Shown here one piece after another: positions 47,021-55,339 of a stretch of 64,000 nt of DNA. Where the stretch lies: contig JAUZRP010000014.1 in the NCBI GenBank assembly GCA_030950395.1, forward strand, positions 95,826 through 159,825, in the 5' to 3' direction. Position numbers and translations under genes: made by a program. A model generated the notes under the pieces. It was not told the DNA's origin. It saw only the letters and a program-made list of their open reading frames with translations, and did no database searches. The stretch comes from Desulfonauticus sp. GTDB lineage: Bacteria; Desulfobacterota; Desulfovibrionia; Desulfovibrionales; Desulfonatronovibrionaceae. Numbering within the stretch: the first letter of the stretch is position 1; every line of letters starts with the position of its first letter.

Positions 47021-47476
47021 TTAACCTCGCACGCTTAATCTTGGCCGTCCAAGTAATTTACCTGTATTGGTATAAATAAAATTATCTTCTCCTTTTTTAC
47101 TAATTTCTGCTTGCAAAAAACTAAACATATTAACAGCCTGCCTGGCCAAAGCCATAGCTAAGGCATTGTTTTTGGCACTCAAAATTTTTACTTTTCTCTC
47201 CAGCTCGCTTAATTCTTTCACTAAAGTGTTTAATTCTTCTCTCTCTGTGCTTATAAAATTTAAAAATTCATTGATTTTGGTGTGTCCAGCCTGGTAAGCA
47301 ATTTTTCTTAACTCTTTTTTTTCAACTTCTAACTGTTCCAATAAACTTTGAATGCAAACTTCTAAACTGGAAATTTTATCCAATTTTCTATTTTTTAAAT
47401 AGGAAAATTCTTCCTCTAAAAAATCTTTTAACATATTCATCGCCTTAACCATTCTAACTAATTTTTCCTTCATCAT
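47021..47476 (-). CDS. flgN: FlgN-like flagellar export chaperone
   Basis: 151 aa, predicted all-helical with leucine heptads (about 25-115) and a short basic C-terminus. Sequence is only loosely FlgN-like; the call rests on size, helical content and position directly before flgK and flgL, the clients of FlgN. ATG 47476 has GGAG 8 nt upstream; the frame also opens at a TTG one codon earlier. Confidence 0.75.
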   Translation of the reverse strand: MMKEKLVRMVKAMNMLKDFLEEEFSYLKNRKLDKISSLEVCIQSLLEQLEVEKKELRKIAYQAGHTKINEFLNFISTEREELNTLVKELSELERKVKILSAKNNALAMALARQAVNMFSFLQAEISKKGEDNFIYTNTGKLLGRPRLSVRG

Positions 47477-47542
47477 CAAAACTCTCCTCTCATATAAAAA
47501 GGTTTTAGAAAAAATTCTTCAAAAATTGGAGACAATAATTTT

Positions 47543-48460
47543 TTACTTTTTTGCAACCAACACCCTTTCAAATTTTAATGGATTTAGGGCCAAATCCTCT
47601 TTTCTAAGTTCAAAGTGAAGGTGAGGTCCTGTGGACCTTCCACTATCTCCTGATAATGCAATTTTTTGACCAAAACGTACAAATTGTCCAGGTTCCACTA
47701 ATAATTTAGAATTATGTCCATAATAACTTAAAAGACCATTTTTATGCTGGATAATAACTAAATTACCATAACCTTTTTTGGGACCAGCAAAAATAACCTT
47801 GCCAGACATACAGGCTCTCACGCTTGTGCCTACAGGCACTGCAATATCCACTCCAGGATGCCAGGCTCTATTACCAGTAAAAGGATCTATTCTCCAACCA
47901 AATTTAGAACTTATCCGACCTCTTTTTACAGGCCAAACAAAATGATTGGTTTCTTGGTTTAATTTGTATTCTAATTTATCTATTTTTATAGCTTCTGTTT
48001 TTAATTCAGGAATACCACCTTTAGCTGGACCATATTTAGTTTCTATTTGTCTGGCCAATCTATCCATTCTGGTATCCAACCCAGTCTGCTGACGAGAAAG
48101 AGGAATCTTTTTAAAATCTCTGGGTGATGAAGAAGATTGAACAGTGCTTTTTAGTTGTTCAAACATAAACTGACTCAATCCTATGCCACCACTTTTGGCC
48201 AAAACTTTAGCCAATTCGTGATCAAACATACTCAAATACATATCTTCTTGTTCGCTATGCAAATAGCCTTCTTTAGGCACAGTTTTGCGCATTTCTTTCC
48301 ACAGCTTTTCAATAAATAAAGCCTCAAAATCAATACAGGCCTGTCTTAATTTTTTTAAATCTTTTTTCTTTTTCGCCAGGTTAGAAATATTTTTTAGTTT
48401 GGTAGCATTTAATTTTTCTAAACTAACGCTTTCTAAATTTTTAAAATAATCCATACTCAT
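47543..48460 (-). CDS. flgJ: FlgJ-like rod-binding protein fused to an M23 (LytM) peptidase domain
   Basis: 305 aa. Residues about 30-115 are a rod-binding domain (LRQACIDFEALFIEKLWKEM; SGGIGLSQFMFEQL). Residues about 175-300 are an M23 zinc endopeptidase: FGWRIDPFTGNRAWHPGVDI, SYYGHNSKL, and STGPHLHFEL with the two metal-site histidine motifs intact. Canonical FlgJ carries a glucosaminidase instead, so here the hole in peptidoglycan is probably cut by peptide hydrolysis. No signal peptide; export by the flagellar apparatus is expected. ATG 2 bp after flgI. Confidence 0.9.
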   Translation of the reverse strand: MSMDYFKNLESVSLEKLNATKLKNISNLAKKKKDLKKLRQACIDFEALFIEKLWKEMRKTVPKEGYLHSEQEDMYLSMFDHELAKVLAKSGGIGLSQFMFEQLKSTVQSSSSPRDFKKIPLSRQQTGLDTRMDRLARQIETKYGPAKGGIPELKTEAIKIDKLEYKLNQETNHFVWPVKRGRISSKFGWRIDPFTGNRAWHPGVDIAVPVGTSVRACMSGKVIFAGPKKGYGNLVIIQHKNGLLSYYGHNSKLLVEPGQFVRFGQKIALSGDSGRSTGPHLHFELRKEDLALNPLKFERVLVAKK

Positions 48461-48462
48461 TT

Positions 48463-49554
48463 CTAAATCACTTCCAATTCTGCATGCAATGCACCTGCAG
48501 CTTTTAAAGTTTTTAAAATAGAAATTAGATCTCTAGGTGTAGCGCCTATGGCATTTAAACCTTTTACCAATTCCTGTATGGTAGCCCCTTTTAACATAAC
48601 TAAATTTCTCTTCTCTTCTTGCACAGCTACAGCAGTTCTTGGCACTACAGTAGTCTGTCCCTGAGATAAAGGATTGGGTTGAGATACCTGCGGCTGTTCT
48701 TTAACTACAATGTGTAGGTTACCATGAGAAATAGCCACAGGAGAAATAGTTACGTGCTCTCCTAAAACTATAGTGCCAGTTTTTTCATCTACTACTACCT
48801 TGGCCGGACTATCTGGAGTAATGTCTATATTTTCTAACGCTGCAATAAAAGGGATTAAATTATTTTGAAACTTATTGGGCACCTTGATTTTGATAGTAGA
48901 AACATCTGGAGCATAAGCTATATTTTTTTGAAACAAGTTATTTATTTTATTTACAATTTGATTGGTAGTAGAAAAATCAAAAGTAGATAATTCTAAAACA
49001 ATCTGTTTTTGTTTTGCAAAAGAAAAAGGCACACTTCTTTCTACAATAGCTCCACCAGGTATTCTGGCTACAGTAGAGATATTTTTAGCCACTGCAGCAG
49101 CCTGTCCTCCAGCAGAAAAACCACCTACAGCTAAAGCGCCCTGAGCAATAGCATAAATTTTCCCATCAATTCCTTTTAAAGGTGTCTGTAACAATACTCC
49201 ACCCATTAAACTAGAGGCATCTCCAATAGAAGAGACAGTTACGTCTAGTTTACTTCCTGGCTTAGCAGATACAGGCATCTTAGCTGTAACCATAACAGCA
49301 GCAACATTTTTAACTTTTAACTTGGTTTTATCTACTCTGACCCCCATGTTTTCTAACATATTCACCAAAGATTGAAGAGTAAATTCTGGATTGCTTTTAT
49401 CTCCAGTACCCGGCAAACCCACTACCAACCCATATCCTACCAATTGATTAGAACGCACTCCTGCTATTTGAGCAATATCTTTTATTCGAACCCCCAAACA
49501 AACACTGGCACTAAAAAATAAACTCAAAAACACATAAAAACTCTTTTTAAGCAT
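48463..49554 (-). CDS. flgI: Flagellar P-ring protein FlgI
   Basis: About 363 aa, periplasmic. Signal peptide [21 protein letters not shown], then the strongly conserved [82 protein letters not shown], and the C-terminal [20 protein letters not shown]. Start moved to ATG 49554, which gives a proper signal peptide and an AGGAG 8 nt upstream. Forms the P ring; its presence with FlgH confirms a Gram-negative envelope. Confidence 0.95.
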   Translation of the reverse strand: MLKKSFYVFLSLFFSASVCLGVRIKDIAQIAGVRSNQLVGYGLVVGLPGTGDKSNPEFTLQSLVNMLENMGVRVDKTKLKVKNVAAVMVTAKMPVSAKPGSKLDVTVSSIGDASSLMGGVLLQTPLKGIDGKIYAIAQGALAVGGFSAGGQAAAVAKNISTVARIPGGAIVERSVPFSFAKQKQIVLELSTFDFSTTNQIVNKINNLFQKNIAYAPDVSTIKIKVPNKFQNNLIPFIAALENIDITPDSPAKVVVDEKTGTIVLGEHVTISPVAISHGNLHIVVKEQPQVSQPNPLSQGQTTVVPRTAVAVQEEKRNLVMLKGATIQELVKGLNAIGATPRDLISILKTLKAAGALHAELEVI

Positions 49555-49565
49555 GGTCACCACTC

Positions 49566-50294
49566 CTAAAAAGGCCAGAGATTGTCCAACAAACGAGTAA
49601 GCCAACCAGGTTTTTGTCTGTCTGCCAAAACTCCCTGGCCATAAATTTCTATTTGGGCATTAGCTATATAATCAGATGAAATAGAGTTATCTGGGCCAAT
49701 GTCTCTACTTCTAACCAGGCCCCGCACCACAATAATCTGAGTTTCTCCATTTACCTGAATTCGTCTGGCTCCTTCTATTTGCAAAACACCATTGGGCAAC
49801 ACCCTGACCACTCTCGCGGCAATCTTGGCTGTTACTTCAGATTCTCTAGTGGTCTCTCCATCACTCTTAAAATCACCATTGCTCTTGGCAGCGATCAAAG
49901 GAGTATCCCCTATAGGAACTCTTGGGCCAAGGGATGCCCCCAGGCCTAAAGCTCCCAAAGGCACCAAGTGCATCTTTTGCTGACCTAAAAAGCTGCTTAC
50001 TCCAAAATCAAGGCTAGATGTTTTTTTGGATTTAGTGGTAGCTTTATTTTTGGCAGTAATGCTTTCTACTATATTGACCACAACGATATCCCCTACGTGC
50101 CTGGCTCTATTGTCTGAAAACAAAAAATGAGCGGTATCTTCGTTAAATAAACTACCATAATTGTTTTGAGGCTTTTCTGGTTGGACTACAGGTAAAGGAT
50201 GAAGAGGAGCCACAGGAGTAACTTTTTTTGTGCGCGGAGCGCAACCAAAACACATGACCAAAAATAAAGCAAAAAACAATAATTTTACTTTCAC
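49566..50294 (-). CDS. flgH: Flagellar L-ring lipoprotein FlgH
   Basis: 242 aa. Lipoprotein signal ending CFGC (Cys 18). Core motifs [37 protein letters not shown], and the closing [26 protein letters not shown] with [15 protein letters not shown]. Outer-membrane ring of the basal body. Lies 17 bp after flgA and 11 bp before flgI. Confidence 0.95.
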   Translation of the reverse strand: MKVKLLFFALFLVMCFGCAPRTKKVTPVAPLHPLPVVQPEKPQNNYGSLFNEDTAHFLFSDNRARHVGDIVVVNIVESITAKNKATTKSKKTSSLDFGVSSFLGQQKMHLVPLGALGLGASLGPRVPIGDTPLIAAKSNGDFKSDGETTRESEVTAKIAARVVRVLPNGVLQIEGARRIQVNGETQIIVVRGLVRSRDIGPDNSISSDYIANAQIEIYGQGVLADRQKPGWLTRLLDNLWPF

Positions 50295-50311
50295 TGTAAT
50301 ATCCTCCTTGT

Positions 50312-51256
50312 TTAAAACACTTCCACTTTGCCTTCCCCTATAATCCTACCAAAAATAATCCTACCACTTCCGGTATTTCTAACTTTTATTTCCTGCCCCA
50401 GCATACCATCTTCAAGCGCGATCCCCTCACTCTCTAATAAAACACTCTGGCTCTGGTATAAAATAGTCACCTTCTCTCCCCTGCTAACCATAGGCATTCT
50501 CTCTAATTTATTTAAGGTTATAATTTCTCCAAGCCCAAGACTCCTTTTCACTCGAAAATTAAAATCTTTGCCATCCCAAATTTTACCAGAACAATAAGCT
50601 AAATTTTTCTTTTTATAACCGATTTTATCAGGACGCAGTCTTTCCCCGCGTTGCATAGGCACAGCTACAACCGGCACACTTTTCCACACATCAACAAAAA
50701 TACTCCCACTATAAGTTGCTTTAGTACGTCCAAATCCATCTATAACTTCAAATCTAAGGCCATTTAAACCAGGCTCTAATTTACCAACTACATCTATTTT
50801 TAAACGATCCCCCTTATCTAAATAAATACCTCCACTACATCTAAAATCTCTAAAATTTATATCCTCACTGTGCAAAAATCTTTTTAAAAATAAATTTTCC
50901 ACTCTTTTTTCCAATTCATCAGCCCCTACAACTTTATAGGCCTTTTTTAAAGTAATGCTACTTGGCAACAGACAAAAAGAAACAAACTTTCCTATGCCTT
51001 CCTTTAAATATTGAAACAATTGTTGTTTATTCATGATGTAAACATTAGAACCAGAAAGAGAAAATATGTATTTATCTTTTAATAATAACCAAAGATCATT
51101 CAGGTCTGGATTATATTTCACAATGTCTTTAAAATAAAATTTTCCATCAGGAGAACAAGCATATTTTTTGACTAAAAAATAACTTTCTCCCTTACAAGGC
51201 AAAGTAAAACCAAATACAACTAAGATTAAAAAGATAGTGCAAACTATCTGTCTCAT
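50312..51256 (-). CDS. flgA: FlgA, P-ring assembly chaperone
   Basis: 314 aa, periplasmic. Signal peptide about 1-22. The N-terminal part is divergent; the C-terminal SAF-like domain (about 190-314) has VPVVAVPMQRGERLRPDKI, KRSLGLGEIITLNKLERMPMVSRGEKVTILYQ and LEDGMLGQEIKVRNTGSGRIIFGRI, typical of FlgA. Longer than E. coli FlgA (about 220 aa), as in deltaproteobacteria. Between flgG and flgH in the operon. Confidence 0.9.
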   Translation of the reverse strand: MRQIVCTIFLILVVFGFTLPCKGESYFLVKKYACSPDGKFYFKDIVKYNPDLNDLWLLLKDKYIFSLSGSNVYIMNKQQLFQYLKEGIGKFVSFCLLPSSITLKKAYKVVGADELEKRVENLFLKRFLHSEDINFRDFRCSGGIYLDKGDRLKIDVVGKLEPGLNGLRFEVIDGFGRTKATYSGSIFVDVWKSVPVVAVPMQRGERLRPDKIGYKKKNLAYCSGKIWDGKDFNFRVKRSLGLGEIITLNKLERMPMVSRGEKVTILYQSQSVLLESEGIALEDGMLGQEIKVRNTGSGRIIFGRIIGEGKVEVF

Positions 51257-51324
51257 CGTAACCTCTTGTTTTTAACTCCTATTTTGGACCAAACTAACAA
51301 TGAAGACTTACCTTTCACGCTAAT

Positions 51325-52104
51325 TTACCTTTTCATTTGATTGGCAATTTGCAACATTTGATCTGAGGTGGTAATGGCTTTGGAATTAATTTCAAAAGCC
51401 CTTTGGGCAACTATCATATTTACCATTTCTTCTACTAATTCTACGTTAGACTTTTCTAAAAAACCTTGAGCAATTGTGCCCACGTTGTTTTCTCCAGGAA
51501 CACCTTCCATAGGATCCCCTGAGGCTTGAGTGGGTAGGTACAGATTCCTTCCCATGCTTTTAAGACCACTAGGGTTAATAAAGGTATAAAGAGGAATGTC
51601 TGTGGCAGCCAGTTCATTTCCTTTTTTATCCAAAGCTGCAATGTGTCCTTTTTCTGTAACTACGATATTTTGAGTTTCAGGTGGCACAATAAACTCTGGT
51701 TGCAAAATATAACCATTGGCAGTAACGATCCTACCCTGATTATCTAATTTAAACGCCCCAGCTCTGGTATAGGCAGGCTCTCCATTGACCATAACCTTAA
51801 AAAATCCATCGCCCTCAATAGCCAAATCTAAGGGATTGCCTGTATTTTGATAGTCACCAGCAGAAAACAATTTATGAACAGCCACGGGTCGAACTCCAAG
51901 ACCCACCTGCATCCCTACAGGAATTCTGGAGCCTGAATTTTCTACGCCAGCAATCTTTAGATTCTGATACATAAAATCTTCAAACTCTGCCCTACTCTTT
52001 TTAAACCCTGTGGTATTAACATTGGCCAAATTATTGGCAATAACGTCAATATTTAATTGCTGAGCTATCATACCTGTTGCTGCTGTCCACAATGAACGCA
52101 TCAT
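51325..52104 (-). CDS. flgG: Flagellar distal rod protein FlgG
   Basis: 259 aa. MRSLWTAATGMIAQQLNIDV with the ANNLANVNTTGFKK rod signature, the GNPLDLAIEGDGFFKV block and the C-terminal SNVELVEEMVNMIVAQRAFEINSKAI. Length is exactly that of the family. AGGAG lies 8 nt before the first of two ATG codons. Exported by the flagellar type III system. Confidence 0.96.
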   Translation of the reverse strand: MMRSLWTAATGMIAQQLNIDVIANNLANVNTTGFKKSRAEFEDFMYQNLKIAGVENSGSRIPVGMQVGLGVRPVAVHKLFSAGDYQNTGNPLDLAIEGDGFFKVMVNGEPAYTRAGAFKLDNQGRIVTANGYILQPEFIVPPETQNIVVTEKGHIAALDKKGNELAATDIPLYTFINPSGLKSMGRNLYLPTQASGDPMEGVPGENNVGTIAQGFLEKSNVELVEEMVNMIVAQRAFEINSKAITTSDQMLQIANQMKR

Positions 52105-52173
52105 AATAACTACTCCTTTTATAAAATTTTTTGTTTAAGCCAAACAAAACTCTAACCTATATAATTTTATAGT

Positions 52174-52950
52174 TTAACGCACTACTCCTACTTGAGAAAT
52201 AGCCTTCTCATCCTCTTGACTTGAAGTTTGCATTACCTTTTGTAAAGATTCAAAAGAACGTAAAATTTCTATCATGTTTACCATATCCTTAACAGGTTGG
52301 ACATTTGAGGTTTCTAAACATCCCTGTCTAACAAAATATTTTTCCAAAGGTACTTCTTTGGCTTTGTTATTTTCTATGTAAAACAAACTTTTTCCTTCTT
52401 TTTGCAAAAATTTTAAATCCGAAATATCTACAACTGCAATTTTATCCACTACGTCATTATTTACTATTATTTCTCCATTTTCATTGACAATTACTTTGCC
52501 CTGCTCTGGAAGTTGAATAGGGCCATTTTCTCCCAATACCTTATAACCTGAAAGAGTTACTAAATAACCTGTTTTGGGATCTCGGCTAAACCTCCCATCT
52601 CTGGTATAACGAATGCCATGATCGGTCTGAATCTTAAAAAAACCCTTGCCTTCTATAGCCAAGTCCAAAGGATTCCCCGTAACTTTTAGGCTACCACCAC
52701 TAAAATCTACATAGGTTTTGGAAAGCCTAGTCTCTGAAATCAACTCGGCTTTGGGCCAAACAATCCTTTGCTTTACTGTATCATTAGGATCCACAAAATC
52801 TGAAGCAAAGTGTAAAAAAACATCTTCAAAAGCTACTTTATCTCGTTTATAACCAGTGGTATTAGCATTGGCCAAATTATTGGCAATCATATTTAAACGA
52901 AATTCCTGAGTTAACGAACCAAATAAAGCTGAATACATGGCTTTTTGCAT
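52174..52950 (-). CDS. flgF: Flagellar proximal rod protein FlgF
   Basis: About 258 aa, FlgF/FlgG family. MQKAMYSALFGSLTQEFRLN, IANNLANANTTGYKRDKVAF, SGGSLKVTGNPLDLAIEGKGFFKI, and SNVQPVKDMVNMIEILRSFE. The start is ATG 52950: GGGAGG lies 8 nt upstream, and the open GTG at 52968 is itself part of the leader. First gene of the flgFGAHIJNKL operon, with a sigma-54-like promoter just upstream. Confidence 0.95.
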   Translation of the reverse strand: MQKAMYSALFGSLTQEFRLNMIANNLANANTTGYKRDKVAFEDVFLHFASDFVDPNDTVKQRIVWPKAELISETRLSKTYVDFSGGSLKVTGNPLDLAIEGKGFFKIQTDHGIRYTRDGRFSRDPKTGYLVTLSGYKVLGENGPIQLPEQGKVIVNENGEIIVNNDVVDKIAVVDISDLKFLQKEGKSLFYIENNKAKEVPLEKYFVRQGCLETSNVQPVKDMVNMIEILRSFESLQKVMQTSSQEDEKAISQVGVVR

Positions 52951-52975
52951 CTTTTTTACCTCCCTCACTATTTCT

Positions 52976-52994
52976 ATAGCAAATATCAGACCAA
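52976..52994 (-). promoter_or_regulatory. Putative sigma-54 promoter of the flagellar operon
   Basis: Minus strand TTGGTCTGATATTTGCTAT: GG (-24) and GC (-12) exactly 10 nt apart, with TTTGCT matching the -12 element; the -24 element (TGGTCT) is weaker. The start would be near 52967, leaving a leader of about 17 nt with the GGGAGG site. Confidence 0.55.
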
Positions 52995-53141
52995 TTTTTT
53001 TGCTATTTTAACTCTCAGAATCAAAGCAATGAAATTAATTATCTGGCTATTAGCTGCTAGTCATCCGGGGATTTAAGATAATTTTTAGAGATTTTATCCC
53101 AACAATTATCACCAAACTAACACAATATACCAATTTTTTAC

Positions 53142-53171
53142 TTGACAAGTGTAGAAAGATGGAGATTATAG
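53142..53171 (+). promoter_or_regulatory. Putative sigma-70 promoter of tRNA-Gly
   Basis: TTGACA (53142-53147), 18-bp spacer, TTATAG (53166-53171); expected start about 53178, 9 nt before the tRNA. Confidence 0.55.
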
Positions 53172-53186
53172 AACACTTGTGCTTGA

Positions 53187-53262
53187 GCGGATGTAACTCA
53201 GTTGGTAGAGTACAAGCTTCCCAAGCTTGGAGTCGCGGGTTCGAATCCCGTCATCCGCTCCA
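53187..53262 (+). tRNA. tRNA-Gly (anticodon CCC)
   Basis: Acceptor GCGGATG pairs with CATCCGC, discriminator T, CCA encoded. The anticodon loop TTCCCAA lies on stem CAAGC/GCTTG, and GTTCGAATC is in the T arm. D arm CTCAGTTGGTAGAG. Placed ahead of the rimP-infB operon. Confidence 0.96.
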
Positions 53263-53281
53263 CTCCAGAGGATATTTATGG

Positions 53282-53311
53282 AGTGGGCCCCTATGGGTCC
53301 ACTTTTTTTTT
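53282..53311 (+). terminator. Rho-independent terminator after tRNA-Gly
   Basis: AGTGGGCCC / GGGTCCACT (one G-T pair) with a 4-nt loop, followed by a run of nine T. Ends the tRNA transcript 20 bp downstream, or attenuates into rimP, which starts 55 bp further on. Confidence 0.85.
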
Positions 53312-53365
53312 AAAAAATATTTCCCTGTATTTGGCAAAGATGCTGGGCTTAAAAGGACACAAGCT

Positions 53366-53827
53366 ATGAATAAAAACATTCAGGCAATTTTAGAAAAAAT
53401 AGCTAAAGAACAATGCTCTATACATAATTTAGAGTTATGGGGGATGGAATTTTCCTTTGGAAAAGGCAAAAAAGGCTTTTTACGAATATATGTAGACAAA
53501 GAAAATGGTGTAAATATAGAAGAACTTGCTCAATTGAGCAGGGATTTGGAAGTGGTTCTAGATATAGAAGACGTTATTCCTGGCTCTTATACTCTGGAAG
53601 TTTCCTCTCCTGGACTGGATAGAAAATTTTTTAACCCTCTACAACTACAAAAATTTATTGGTCAACAAATAAAAGTAAAAACCAAGTCACCTATAAACAA
53701 ACAAAAAATATTTAAAGGTGAGCTTGTGAAGGCAAAAGATAATCTATTTACTTTACAGATAAATCAAAAAAATATGGATTTTGACTTTTTTGAAACCGAA
53801 AAAGTGACTTTAGAACCTAAATTTTAG
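53366..53827 (+). CDS. rimP: Ribosome maturation factor RimP
   Basis: 153 aa, 30S assembly factor. LWGMEFSFGKGKKGFLRIYVDKENGVNIEELAQLS and the DVIPGSYTLEVSSPGLDRKFF signature are diagnostic. The frame is open back through the tRNA-Gly gene, but the start is ATG 53366 (GGACAC upstream is a weak ribosome site). First coding gene of the nusA-infB operon. Confidence 0.93.
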   Translation: MNKNIQAILEKIAKEQCSIHNLELWGMEFSFGKGKKGFLRIYVDKENGVNIEELAQLSRDLEVVLDIEDVIPGSYTLEVSSPGLDRKFFNPLQLQKFIGQQIKVKTKSPINKQKIFKGELVKAKDNLFTLQINQKNMDFDFFETEKVTLEPKF

Positions 53828-53844
53828 ATTTAGAGAGGAGCAAA

Positions 53845-55083
53845 ATGAATTTAGAATTAAAAAAAGTAATTGAACAAATTTCTAAAGACAAAGGAATTGA
53901 TAAAGATTTATTAATCGACACTTTAGAAGAAGCAGTAAGAGCTTCTGTATACAAGAAATACGGAAATGACATTGATGTTGAAGTTAGTTTTAATGAAGAA
54001 ACAAATGAAATAGAAGTTTATCAATTTAAAATTGTTGTAGAAGAAGTAAACGATCCTAAAAATGAACTCACCCTGGAAGAAGCTCGTATTCACGATCAAA
54101 ACGTTCAAATAGGAGATGAACTTGGCTTTAAGCTAAACATAGAAGATCTGGGTAGAATAGCAGCTCAGTCAGCTAAACAAATCATTATTCAAAAGATGAG
54201 AGATGCAGAGCAAGAAATAATTTACGAAGAATACAAAGACAGGATTGGGGAAATAATAAGCGGTATTATCCAACGCAGAGATAAAATGGGTTGGATTATA
54301 AACCTGGGAAGAACTGAAGCCCTTCTACCTAAAAACGAGTTAATTCCCTCTGAAAGATATGTGAGAGGCGATCGGATTCAAGCTTATATCATAGATGTAA
54401 AAAAAGAAGGACGAGGCCCACAGATAATTGTTTCCCGTTCCCATCCAGATTATCTAAAAGCTTTATTTTTTAGAGAAGTGCCTGAAGTGGCTGAAGGTAT
54501 TGTAAAAATTATGGCTGTAGCCAGAGATCCAGGTAAACGAGCCAAGGTGTCTGTTATGACTCAAGACTCTGATGTAGATCCAGTAGGGGCCTGTGTAGGC
54601 GTAAAAGGATCTAGGATTCACAACATAGTTTCAGAGCTAAAGGGAGAAAGAATTGACATCGTAGTATGGAGTCCAGACATCGCTACCTATGCTGCCAATG
54701 CGCTTGCTCCTGCCAGAATTTCTAAAATATTTGTAGATGAAGATGAAAAAATACTCGAAGTTATTGTGCCTGACGATCAACTGACACCTGCCATTGGTCA
54801 AAGAGGTCAAAACGTAAAATTAGCTTCTAAACTTTTAGGCTGGAAAATAGACGTTTATACTGAAACGCGCTACAACCAGCTTAACGAAGGTAGAAAAACT
54901 TTAGAACAACTTGCCAGTGTGGCAGAAATTCCCATCCAAAACTTTTTAGATGCAGGCTTTGAAAATTTAGATGACATAGAAAAAGCAACTGAAGAAGAAT
55001 TACTTAACATAAAAGGCTTATCGCTAGACAAAATTAAAGACCTTAAAGCCGCTATTAATCTCTTAAAACCTAATAATTCCTAG
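53845..55083 (+). CDS. nusA: Transcription termination/antitermination factor NusA
   Basis: 412 aa. N-terminal RNA-polymerase-binding domain (about 1-125, KGIDKDLLIDTLEEAVRAS), S1 domain (about 133-200), two KH domains (VGACVGVKGSRIHNIVSELKGERIDIV; LTPAIGQRGQNVKLASKLLGW) and one short C-terminal helix-hairpin-helix repeat (about 355-408). Lacks the second acidic repeat of E. coli NusA. GAGAGGAG upstream of the ATG, 17 bp after rimP. Confidence 0.96.
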   Translation: MNLELKKVIEQISKDKGIDKDLLIDTLEEAVRASVYKKYGNDIDVEVSFNEETNEIEVYQFKIVVEEVNDPKNELTLEEARIHDQNVQIGDELGFKLNIEDLGRIAAQSAKQIIIQKMRDAEQEIIYEEYKDRIGEIISGIIQRRDKMGWIINLGRTEALLPKNELIPSERYVRGDRIQAYIIDVKKEGRGPQIIVSRSHPDYLKALFFREVPEVAEGIVKIMAVARDPGKRAKVSVMTQDSDVDPVGACVGVKGSRIHNIVSELKGERIDIVVWSPDIATYAANALAPARISKIFVDEDEKILEVIVPDDQLTPAIGQRGQNVKLASKLLGWKIDVYTETRYNQLNEGRKTLEQLASVAEIPIQNFLDAGFENLDDIEKATEEELLNIKGLSLDKIKDLKAAINLLKPNNS

Positions 55084-55111
55084 TAATTTAAAAAAGTACA
55101 AGGGGGGCAAA

Positions 55112-55339
55112 ATAAAGCACATTAGTATTAGAACTTGTATAATTTGTAAAAAAAAAGCGGCCAAGCAGGAGTTAGTGCGCTTTGTTTGTCGGCAGGACAA
55201 AAATGGTAAATTAGTTTTAATAAAAGATATGAACCAAATTATGCCAGGAAGAGGTTATTATGTCTGTAGCCCAGAGTGTGAGAAAAAACTTTCCACGTTC
55301 AAGGGTTGGCTAAAGAAGTGTAAGGGGGTTAAAAAATAA
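55112..55339 (+). CDS. ylxR: YlxR family RNA-binding protein with a non-canonical ATA start
   Basis: 75 aa if read from ATA 55112: the protein begins [15 protein letters not shown] and continues [34 protein letters not shown], a full YlxR (RnpM) domain. The frame is open from 55067 to the stop at 55337-55339 and contains no ATG, GTG or TTG before the conserved domain. The run AAGGGGGG stands 4-8 nt before ATA 55112, which gives the family-typical N-terminus; ATT 55121 is the other option. The stop overlaps the infB ATG as TAATG. YlxR proteins act in RNase P or translation regulation. A sequencing change from ATG is possible. Confidence 0.82.
   Translation: MKHISIRTCIICKKKAAKQELVRFVCRQDKNGKLVLIKDMNQIMPGRGYYVCSPECEKKLSTFKGWLKKCKGVKK

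Noticed and set aside
53159..53365. N-terminal extension of rimP reading through GCNSVGRVQASQAWSRGFE
   Set aside because: It is a translation of tRNA-Gly and its terminator; the RimP domain begins at ATG 53366.
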